A DNA stretch of 64,000 nucleotides from JASDSY01 sp041441465. Its GTDB lineage: Bacteria > Muiribacteriota > UBA9980. The stretch is from positions 1 to 64,000 of the forward strand of contig JASDSY010000004.1 of the NCBI GenBank assembly GCA_041441465.1, in the 5' to 3' direction. This document shows positions 58,021 to 64,000 of this stretch, piece by piece. The position numbers and the translations under genes were made by a program. Below the pieces are notes generated by a model. The model was given only the letters and a program-made list of their open reading frames with translations, ran no database searches and was not told the origin of the DNA. How positions within the stretch are numbered: position 1 is the stretch's first letter; the number at the start of each line of letters is the position of its first letter.

Positions 58021-59271
58021 TTATATTGAAAGCCCTTTTTTCAGCATGTGCATTTCCCATGCGTATTCGATCAGTTTATCTATTACTTTCGAATATTTTA
58101 CGCCGCTTTTTTCGAACATCTTCGGAAACATTGATATTGCAGTAAAACCAGGTATTGTGTTAATTTCGTTAACGTAAATCTGGCCTGATTCCTTTTCAAG
58201 AAACAAATCTACCCTTGAAAAACCTCGCGCATTAACTGCTTTATAAGCAGCTTCAGCCATTTCCTTTATTTCCTTTATTTTTTTTGCCGGCAGTTTGACT
58301 GGTATTTCAAATTCAGCTTTCCCGTTTTTATATTTGTCGTTATAATCATAAAAAGCAGCTTTAGGTATAACTTCGCCAGGAGCGGCTATTTCGAGGTCAA
58401 AATTTCCCATTATGGCGACTTCTATTTCGCGTGCGTTAATTCCCTGCTCGACTATTACTTTATAGTCGTATTTTAACGCTTCATTGATGGCTTTTTTCAA
58501 TCCAGCCGGTTTCTCGACTTTGCTTATGCCGACCGATGAACCGAGGTTAGCTGGTTTTACAAACCATGGAGCAGGTATTATCTCTTTTATCGTCGATATT
58601 ATCGATTCGGAATGCTTTTCGAAATCGGCACTTTCGAAGTACATATAATTTGGCGTAGGCAGGCTTTGTGAAACGAATAAATTCTTCATTACTGTTTTGT
58701 CCATGCCGCATGCGGAACCGAGGACGTCAGATCCTACATAGGCGATATTCGCCATTTCAAAAAGGCCCTGAATTTTTCCGTCTTCGCCGTAAGGCCCGTG
58801 CAGTACCGGAAATGCGATGTCTATCTTTAATATATCCTCTATTTCGCTATTTTTGTCGTTCATTATCCATAAGTTTTGTTCGAATTTCGGCTGCGGGATA
58901 AATATCGCGGTATTGCCTTTTTTTATTATTTCAGCCGGTTCTTCTGAGTTTTTGAGGTATTTAAAATTGCCGTCTTTGGTTATGCCTATCGGAATGACGT
59001 TATAATTTTTGCGATTTATGGCGTTTAGTATTGATTTTGCCGATACCAGCGATACTTCATGCTCAGATGAGCGGCCGCCGAAAAATACCCCTACCGTTAA
59101 TTTTTCTGAGCCGCATCCGCATCCGCAATGCGAGTGATCATGTTTTTCGGTTTTTTTTGAGGTTTTACTATCTTTAGATGCCGATTTCGCGCTTGATTTT
59201 AATGTTTCATTTTTCTTTGCAGTATTTTTAACTGTCTTTTTTTCGCTTTTCTCTGAAATTTTTTTTGCCAT
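58021..59271 (-). CDS. ddl: D-alanine--D-alanine ligase with an atypical Lys/His/Cys-rich N-terminal extension
   Basis: Start at the ATG at 59271 (416 residues) behind AAAGGTGAT. Residues about 1-48 are Lys/Ser/Thr-rich and 46-57 read His-Asp-His-Ser-His-Cys-Gly-Cys-Gly-Cys-Gly, neither of which belongs to the enzyme. From about residue 60 the ligase is complete: Gly-Val-Phe-Phe-Gly-Gly-Arg-Ser-Ser-Glu-His-Glu-Val-Ser, His-Gly-Pro-Tyr-Gly-Glu-Asp-Gly, Lys-Pro-Ala-Asn-Leu-Gly-Ser-Ser-Val-Gly, and Tyr-Val-Asn-Glu-Ile-Asn-Thr-Ile-Pro-Gly-Phe-Thr. It makes the D-Ala-D-Ala dipeptide for peptidoglycan (Tyr/Phe in the omega loop not resolved by eye). The extension could bind metal or nucleic acid. 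Confidence 0.94.
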   Translation of the reverse strand: MAKKISEKSEKKTVKNTAKKNETLKSSAKSASKDSKTSKKTEKHDHSHCGCGCGSEKLTVGVFFGGRSSEHEVSLVSAKSILNAINRKNYNVIPIGITKDGNFKYLKNSEEPAEIIKKGNTAIFIPQPKFEQNLWIMNDKNSEIEDILKIDIAFPVLHGPYGEDGKIQGLFEMANIAYVGSDVLGSACGMDKTVMKNLFVSQSLPTPNYMYFESADFEKHSESIISTIKEIIPAPWFVKPANLGSSVGISKVEKPAGLKKAINEALKYDYKVIVEQGINAREIEVAIMGNFDLEIAAPGEVIPKAAFYDYNDKYKNGKAEFEIPVKLPAKKIKEIKEMAEAAYKAVNARGFSRVDLFLEKESGQIYVNEINTIPGFTAISMFPKMFEKSGVKYSKVIDKLIEYAWEMHMLKKGLSI

Positions 59272-59293
59272 TTTTATCACCTTTCATAATAAA

Positions 59294-59327
59294 AAATGCC
59301 AGAGCGGATTTTCGGCCCTGACATATT
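59294..59327 (-). terminator. Terminator after the STAS gene
   Basis: On the minus strand TGTCAGGG pairs with CTCTGGCA around a loop and is followed by a T-run. It separates the STAS gene from ddl. Confidence 0.65.
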
Positions 59328-59370
59328 TTTATTTATTTATAAATTAATTGTAATAAATTCATAATGAAAA

Positions 59371-59709
59371 TTATTTATTAAATTTCTCTATGGCCTGCGG
59401 GATATCCTGATATTCTTCTATAATGCTGTCCACTTTTGTCATCTGCAGGACTTTTCTCACAAAATCCTTGACTCTGCAAAGGCAGATGTCGCCAGAATAC
59501 TTACGGAATTTAATCAGCGCCGCCAGGATCACGCCAAGCCCGATCGAAGATATTACGTTTGTTTTTTCAAGGTTCATTACGACTTTAATTTTGTTTGTTT
59601 GAAAAAGCTTGTCAAGGGCGTCTTTCAATTTTGTCGAATCTTCAGCGAAAATATCGCTGTCGACATTTAAAATTGTTACATTGCCTATTGTTTCATATTT
59701 TATTTCCAT
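59371..59709 (-). CDS. STAS-domain anti-sigma-factor-antagonist-like protein
   Basis: A 112-residue single-domain protein with GGAGGG upstream. It has the SpoIIAA-like layout: beta strands Ile-Leu-Asn-Val-Asp-Ser-Asp-Ile, Lys-Val-Val-Met-Asn-Leu, and Val-Ile-Ser54-Ser55-Ile-Gly-Leu-Gly, the last being the position of the phosphorylated Ser (usually Asp-Ser-Ser-Gly-Leu-Gly). In this family the protein switches a partner by binding or releasing an anti-sigma kinase. No such kinase or phosphatase is next to it. A single-gene unit. Confidence 0.88.
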   Translation of the reverse strand: MEIKYETIGNVTILNVDSDIFAEDSTKLKDALDKLFQTNKIKVVMNLEKTNVISSIGLGVILAALIKFRKYSGDICLCRVKDFVRKVLQMTKVDSIIEEYQDIPQAIEKFNK

Positions 59710-59758
59710 TAAAAGTGCCCTCCAGCGTAATAATATAATTTTATTTCGTTATTAAAAA

Positions 59759-59795
59759 ATATCTGCGGCCCATAATATTAACGGACCGCAGATAT
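59759..59795 (-). terminator. Terminator after the exported paralogue at 59816
   Basis: ATATCTGCGG (59759-59768) pairs with CCGCAGATAT (59786-59795), with additional inner pairs, followed by a T-run on the minus strand. Confidence 0.88.
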
Positions 59796-59815
59796 TATAT
59801 CGGAAAAAAATTAAA

Positions 59816-60583
59816 TTATTTTACTAGTTCCATAACGAGGTCAATATTTACTTTTGTAACGATAGGTTCTGTCTTGCCTTCTATTACCTGGTTTGTAACT
59901 GAGCCGAATGTTCCTGTTACTGCGTTTTTAACGATTTTTCCTTCTTTGTATGCGAAGAAGATATTGCCTGTAGCGTTGACATCAAGCTGTGAAACTACGC
60001 CTGATTTTGCAGGTTTCGATGTTACGTTCGATTTGATGACGATGCAGTCATAACCCTGTTCTTTAACGAATTTGTCAACTGTGTATTTCATTTCTAATGT
60101 CGAAGGAATCTGTTCGCTTGCCGGTAATGTTGTTGTCCAGCTTTCGCCTACGTCAACTGTTTTGTCAGGGAATGCAAGCTGCATTTGCGACATTGAAACT
60201 TCAGATTTTAAACCCTGTGTGTCGAGGATTTTTCCTGACGGTTCCATGTGCATTGTGAATACCTGTTCAGCTGATTTGCCGTCTACCGGTGTTCCGTTAA
60301 CTACTGTTTTTACATTTTCAATTGCCGTGAGGATATACATTACATTTTTTTCGTCTCTGTCGATTACTCTCTGAGCGAGTCCCATTTCAGTATCTGTTTC
60401 CATTTTTTCAACTTTTCCGAGTGCGCCGACCGATGTGCTGCTTTTCATTTTCATTCTGTACTTTGTTACATCGCCTTTTTTAAGATCGTACTGGAGTTTT
60501 ACGCCAGCTGCAAAAGCGCTGTTCAAACATAATGATAACATAAAAACTACTGCTACGCCTGTAGATACTATTTTCTTTAACAT
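59816..60583 (-). CDS. Exported protein of unknown function, paralogue of the gene at 32565
   Basis: A 255-residue protein with a strong GGGGAGGA site and a signal peptide ending near Ala-Phe-Ala-Ala (about 26). The mature protein is beta-rich: Leu-Gln-Tyr-Asp-Leu-Lys-Lys-Gly-Asp-Val-Thr-Lys-Tyr, Pro-Ser-Gly-Lys-Ile-Leu-Asp, Val-Asp-Val-Gly-Glu-Ser-Trp-Thr-Thr and Gly-Asn-Ile-Phe-Phe-Ala-Tyr are shared in kind and order with 32565-33347. Codon use (GTT, ACT, AAA, CTT) and a consensus-like promoter suggest it is abundant. No enzyme motif is seen; a periplasmic binding or surface role is likely. DUF6263-like is my best guess for the family. Confidence 0.82.
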   Translation of the reverse strand: MLKKIVSTGVAVVFMLSLCLNSAFAAGVKLQYDLKKGDVTKYRMKMKSSTSVGALGKVEKMETDTEMGLAQRVIDRDEKNVMYILTAIENVKTVVNGTPVDGKSAEQVFTMHMEPSGKILDTQGLKSEVSMSQMQLAFPDKTVDVGESWTTTLPASEQIPSTLEMKYTVDKFVKEQGYDCIVIKSNVTSKPAKSGVVSQLDVNATGNIFFAYKEGKIVKNAVTGTFGSVTNQVIEGKTEPIVTKVNIDLVMELVK

Positions 60584-60619
60584 AGAATAAAATCCTCCCC
60601 AAGAGATAAATTATAAAAT

Positions 60620-60648
60620 ATAATACATAAATAATATTCAAATGTCAA
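60620..60648 (-). promoter_or_regulatory. Promoter of the exported paralogue at 59816
   Basis: Minus strand: TTGACA (60648 to 60643), 17-bp spacer, TATTAT (60625 to 60620). Confidence 0.75.
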
Positions 60649-60700
60649 TATATTTTTTGATTATATCATTTATCGGTTAAAATAAATGCTGAATTTATAA

Positions 60701-61513
60701 TTATTTTTCATTTTCAGATGCCGGTTCATTATTTTCGTTTTCTTCATCGGTGAGCATCAGAAATATTTCCTCAAGTGTTTTTCCGGAAAAATTTACGTCG
60801 TTTGAGTCGCTTTGATTATTAGCTGTGTCGAATATTACTTTTTTCTTTAAGTTTTCGACTGTATCGAGCGCTTTTATCCTGCCGTGGAATATTATGGCGA
60901 CTCTCGAGCATAATTCCTCGGCTACACTCAGTGTATGCGTTGATAGAAAAATAGTTCCGCCTTTTTGTGATATTTCCCTGAAAATATCCTTTACTACCCT
61001 GACGTTTTTCGGATCGAGCCCTATCATCGGCTCATCGACTATCAATATCGCGGGATTATGTATTAAGGCCGATGTGAAAACAAGTTTTTGCCTCATGCCG
61101 TGCGAGTATGTTTCGATCATGTTTCCGGCGCTTTTAATTATATTAAATCTTTCGAGATAATTTAAGGCCAGCGGTTCGGCTTCTTTCCAGTCGACTTTGA
61201 AGATACTGGCAATGAATTTTAAAAATTCCATTCCCGTTAATTTGTCATAAACATTAGGTGTATCAGGAATATAACCCATTACTGATTTTACTTTTTCAAA
61301 ATTTCTGTCGCTTTCTAAAATATTTATGCCGTCGATTGAAATATCGCCAGACGTCGGCTTCAATAAGCCGGTCAGCATTTTGATAGTCGTGGTTTTTCCG
61401 GCGCCGTTCGGGCCTAAAAATCCGAATATTTCGCCTTTCTTTATCTCGAACGAGATGGAATCGACGGCCGTAAAATCACCGTATTTTTTTGTTAAATCGC
61501 TGACTTTTATCAT
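60701..61513 (-). CDS. ABC transporter ATP-binding protein
   Basis: A 270-residue ATPase with Walker A Gly34-Pro-Asn-Gly-Ala-Gly-Lys40-Thr-Thr, Q-loop near 79-81 (Met-Gly-Tyr-Ile-Pro-Asp, Gln replaced), signature Tyr-Ser-His-Gly-Met-Arg-Gln (135-141, for the usual Leu-Ser-Gly-Gly), Walker B Ile-Leu-Ile-Val-Asp159-Glu160 and the switch His in Ser-Thr-His. The diverged signature is common in CcmA/NatA-type exporters. A short acidic C-terminal tail is added. It starts 3 nt after the permease stop, so the two form one exporter; the substrate is unknown. Confidence 0.93.
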   Translation of the reverse strand: MIKVSDLTKKYGDFTAVDSISFEIKKGEIFGFLGPNGAGKTTTIKMLTGLLKPTSGDISIDGINILESDRNFEKVKSVMGYIPDTPNVYDKLTGMEFLKFIASIFKVDWKEAEPLALNYLERFNIIKSAGNMIETYSHGMRQKLVFTSALIHNPAILIVDEPMIGLDPKNVRVVKDIFREISQKGGTIFLSTHTLSVAEELCSRVAIIFHGRIKALDTVENLKKKVIFDTANNQSDSNDVNFSGKTLEEIFLMLTDEENENNEPASENEK

Positions 61514-61516
61514 TAT

Positions 61517-63268
61517 TTAAATTTTGCTCTCCTCATAAAAATTATTTAATTTTCTGACGGCCATTTTTTTAGGGAAGTAATATATCGAAAAGGTGCCTGC
61601 GATAAAAATCGCTGTCATTATTATAAAACCGGCATATTCGATATAATTAAATGAATATCCGTTAAAATGCCCGAAAAAATAAATATATTCTATTACCGTT
61701 TCAAACATCATCAATATTGCCGTATATGCTATGCTTCCGACCATCGATACCATGCCGCCGAAACTTGAAGGAATTTCAGAAACCGAGGCGTCGAGCGCCG
61801 GAAAAACTATGCCGAGATATACGTTCAAATGGCAGATAAAATAACATAATATAAAGGTATCGATTCCGGATATCAAAAATATTTTTGGAGTGGCGCCCAT
61901 CAAAAGATTCGACGCGACGCACAGAAAAATTCCGAATAAGAGCATCGGCAGAAGGTTTGAGTAAAACTTAAGCCGGAGATACTTTTTCATATCGACCGGC
62001 GCGGTTTTTATTATGTAAAATGCCTTTCCTTCAAGGGAAAACATCGGGAATACAAATCTTATTGCGTATGACGAAATGACGAAAGCGATCATAGCGTTAT
62101 TCAAGTAGCCGAACATATCGAGAACGCCTTTTACCAGCGCCTGCGTGGACAGCGGCAGGAGCTTTACGTTGTAAAGATAAAGCGCTGTTACAGCGAGCAT
62201 CATGAGGCTCTGCACAAGCATTACCTGCGTCCTGAAAAATGTTTTCAGGTCCTTGTCGAGTATTGTCGCAAGTTCCGACGGCAGGATTTTAATGAATTTA
62301 TTATAAAGAAAAATAGCGAAAATTACGAAAGGCTCGAGCGCGAACCTTAACAAGCCCTGCTTCCGGCCGCTTAAACTTTCCTGCTCTTCCTGGTATTTCA
62401 GATAGCAGTCGCGGTAAATAAATATGCCGGTGAAAACGCATAAGCCGAAAATTAAAGCGGTGAACCCGAATGTGAGAAAGAGCGACTGCATAAAATTATC
62501 GTAATTGAGATTGAACCCGGATTTTAAAATGTCTGCCGCCCATGTAGACGGCGACCATAAAAAAATAGGGCTGTCAAGGTTTAAGAGATATTTTGCGAGA
62601 TTTTCGAATTTTTCGGGCGACATCAATTTTTCGGGCTCTAATGCCCTGAACAAAAATATTAAAAATGCCACGGTGAAAAGCATAAAATAGTAAATTACTT
62701 TACGCGCTTGATTTACCGGAAAAATTTTTGAAATTGTAAGAGAAATAAGGCAGCCGATAGATACGGGAGCTATATAAAAAAACGGGGTTACGAGGAGTAT
62801 ACCGAAAATAAAATAAAGAAACGAACTTTGCGCATAAGAGTTGCTGAATGCGGCCATTACCGTAACAAAAGGTATGTAAGCGCTTGTCACGGTGAAAAAA
62901 CTTATCTCGAAAAGCTTGGAAATGAAAATATTTCTATGCGCTAGCGGCATCGAGAATAAAAGCGGCAGGTCCTTTGCCGTGAACATTACGGACAGTGACG
63001 ATACCATCGAGCTTAATATGAGCATGCTGAAAAGCGAGAAGGAGATCATGGACAAAAGGTAATTTTTTAAAGGGTCAGCCAGCATATATAAGCCGTTTAT
63101 TTTGTCCAGAAATTTATATACGCCGTAATAAATTCCGCCGAGCGTGGCCGCTATAGCTATAAATATAATAAAAACTGTAAATTTGGAAATTCTCTTATAA
63201 ATATTTTTATAAGAAGCGGTTTTCGGGTAAATTATTTTGAAGATATTTATAAAATTTAATTCTGGCAT
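61517..63268 (-). CDS. ABC exporter permease (ABC-2-like)
   Basis: A 583-residue membrane protein with many hydrophobic segments (about 30-55, 70-95, 120-140, 145-180, 190-210, 270-295, 345-365, 385-405, 440-520 and 540-570). The segment Ala-Lys-Asp-Leu-Pro-Leu-Leu-Phe-Ser-Met-Pro (about 95-106) is characteristic of the putative ABC exporter family, whose permeases have two halves in one chain. It lies directly upstream of the ATPase gene. Substrate not deducible. The ribosome site is weak, and no promoter was found in the short gap before it. Confidence 0.85.
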   Translation of the reverse strand: MPELNFINIFKIIYPKTASYKNIYKRISKFTVFIIFIAIAATLGGIYYGVYKFLDKINGLYMLADPLKNYLLSMISFSLFSMLILSSMVSSLSVMFTAKDLPLLFSMPLAHRNIFISKLFEISFFTVTSAYIPFVTVMAAFSNSYAQSSFLYFIFGILLVTPFFYIAPVSIGCLISLTISKIFPVNQARKVIYYFMLFTVAFLIFLFRALEPEKLMSPEKFENLAKYLLNLDSPIFLWSPSTWAADILKSGFNLNYDNFMQSLFLTFGFTALIFGLCVFTGIFIYRDCYLKYQEEQESLSGRKQGLLRFALEPFVIFAIFLYNKFIKILPSELATILDKDLKTFFRTQVMLVQSLMMLAVTALYLYNVKLLPLSTQALVKGVLDMFGYLNNAMIAFVISSYAIRFVFPMFSLEGKAFYIIKTAPVDMKKYLRLKFYSNLLPMLLFGIFLCVASNLLMGATPKIFLISGIDTFILCYFICHLNVYLGIVFPALDASVSEIPSSFGGMVSMVGSIAYTAILMMFETVIEYIYFFGHFNGYSFNYIEYAGFIIMTAIFIAGTFSIYYFPKKMAVRKLNNFYEESKI

Positions 63269-63336
63269 TTTTCGCTTTTTAGTAGGCTGCTGAAAATTTA
63301 CATGTAAAATGTGACAGGTTAATTATAATTATAAAA

Positions 63337-63359
63337 GAGGCGGGCATAAACCCGCCTCA
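63337..63359 (-). terminator. Terminator after the HEAT-repeat gene
   Basis: GAGGCGGG pairs with CCCGCCTC around a CATAAA loop; on the minus strand it is followed by TTTTAT. Confidence 0.88.
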
Positions 63360-63383
63360 GTGTAACATATATTTTATTTTAAA

Positions 63384-64000
63384 TTAGAACATCGGTAATT
63401 TTATAGGATTCTTTGCGGTGATTTTTTCAAGTGCCACGGTCGCCGCTTTTCTTACTGAACTATGCTGATCCATCTGCGCCATCTTGAGCGGTATCATCGC
63501 CCTTATATCAGCAATTTCGCCGAGAGCGAACGCCGCTTTTTCGCGGACCGTGCGGTTTTTGTCACGAAGCAGCATAATAAGCGGTTCTACCGCGATTTTT
63601 GACTGCATCTCGCCGAGAATTTCAGCCGCGTTTTCACGCATGTACCTGTTATGGTCTGAAAGCGCTATCGTTAACGGCTGTTCGGATGACTTGTATTTCA
63701 ATTTTGAAAGCATCGATGTAGCTTGCATTCTTATATTTTCTTCGTCGTGTTTTAACGCTTCGATCAGTTGTCTTACGGCCCTTTCGCCGAACGCTTTGAT
63801 GCTTTCGAACGCTTTATTTCTGATAAGAGAATTTTCAGCGTTTAACGTTTCGAGAAGCGGTATTATGGCCTTTAAGTCGCCGATCTTACCGAGCGCTTCG
63901 ACAGCCTGGCGTTTGACATTTTCCGCGGCGTCGCCGAGCGCTTCTATTAACGAATCGCATGCGCGTGCGTCGCGTATGTTGCCTAGAGCGTATATCGCGG
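63384..64000 (-). CDS. HEAT-repeat protein, 5' end outside the window
   Basis: The frame is open from the window edge to the stop at 63384 (at least 205 codons); a Met at 63728 is internal, because repeat units continue without break upstream of it (Ala-Val-Glu-Ala-Leu-Gly-Lys-Ile-Gly-Asp, Ser-Leu-Ile-Glu-Ala-Leu-Gly-Asp-Ala, Ala-Ile-Tyr-Ala-Leu-Gly-Asn-Ile). The units are ~31-residue PBS-lyase-type HEAT repeats, each ending in Ala-Leu-Gly-Glu/Lys-Ile. It is a binding scaffold, resembling the HEAT array encoded at 18995-20521. The true start and any N-terminal domain lie beyond the window. Confidence 0.88.
   Translation of the reverse strand, partial: AIYALGNIRDARACDSLIEALGDAAENVKRQAVEALGKIGDLKAIIPLLETLNAENSLIRNKAFESIKAFGERAVRQLIEALKHDEENIRMQATSMLSKLKYKSSEQPLTIALSDHNRYMRENAAEILGEMQSKIAVEPLIMLLRDKNRTVREKAAFALGEIADIRAMIPLKMAQMDQHSSVRKAATVALEKITAKNPIKLPMF

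Overview
The window is AT-rich bacterial chromosome using the standard code (TAA, TAG and TGA all serve as stops). It points to a Gram-negative, strictly anaerobic fermenter: it has an ADP-heptose-type GT9 glycosyltransferase, PorV-like outer-membrane barrels, an SLH-domain porin, type II/IV-pilus-like pseudopilins, D-Ala-D-Ala ligase and a MurC-like ligase, plus a complete trimeric [FeFe]-hydrogenase operon with the maturase HydF and a small [4Fe-4S] ferredoxin. No single gene fixes the phylum. The mix of T9SS-like C-terminal domains, PorV proteins, HEAT proteins, a clostripain-type peptidase and pseudopilins fits poorly sampled lineages (for example Riflebacteria/Wallbacteria/Muiribacteriota/Elusimicrobiota-like); that placement is inference only.

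Layout. 0-5.4 kb: secreted proteins of unknown role, a putative zinc metalloprotease, tRNA-Leu(CAG), a cysteine phosphatase and a probably strongly expressed clostripain-like protease. 5.7-10.8 kb: dNMP-kinase-like protein, a MurC-like ligase translationally coupled to a DegT/DnrJ-fold protein without the expected PLP lysine, a short ferredoxin gene and a GT9 heptosyltransferase-like gene. 11-15.8 kb (minus): pseudopilin cluster (GspJ-, GspI-like, a TPR membrane protein and a very long PilX-like protein). 16.1-40.9 kb: surface and secretion region, in which three plus-strand sets of exported proteins each end with a PorV-like barrel gene; between them lie a sugar-phosphate isomerase-like gene, a prepilin/beta-propeller protein, a class III nucleotide cyclase and an exported paralogue pair member. 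40.9-41.7 kb: a nest of structured non-coding repeats. 41.8-45 kb (minus): a beta-propeller protein and a TPR-NlpC/P60-like protein. 45.1-52.2 kb: the hydrogenase locus: a Rex repressor fused in frame to the HydC/NuoE subunit, HydB, HydA, a CheY-like receiver protein, then HydF on its own promoter. 52.3-64 kb: UDP-glucose dehydrogenase, MBL-fold hydrolase, second copy of the large repeat, TPR protein, aspartase, D-Ala-D-Ala ligase with an odd Lys/His/Cys extension, STAS protein, second exported paralogue, an ABC exporter pair, and a HEAT-repeat gene cut by the window end.

How it works together. HydABC would couple NADH and reduced ferredoxin oxidation to H2 evolution; the ferredoxin at 9.4 kb is a possible carrier, HydF supplies the active-site subcluster, and the Rex domain could read the NADH/NAD+ ratio and control the operon. 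Many remaining genes build the envelope and export proteins to it.

Promoters are easy to read here: many genes have TTGACA-like -35 boxes, 17-bp spacers and a TAAAAT or TATAAT -10. The most novel material is non-coding: a dispersed ~490-bp structured repeat present in inverted orientation at 41 and 55 kb, one copy of which has been interrupted by a ~134-bp insertion carrying a ~112-bp structured element whose stems co-vary with a second copy at 40.9 kb; and the Rex-HydC fusion with its own internal ribosome-binding site.
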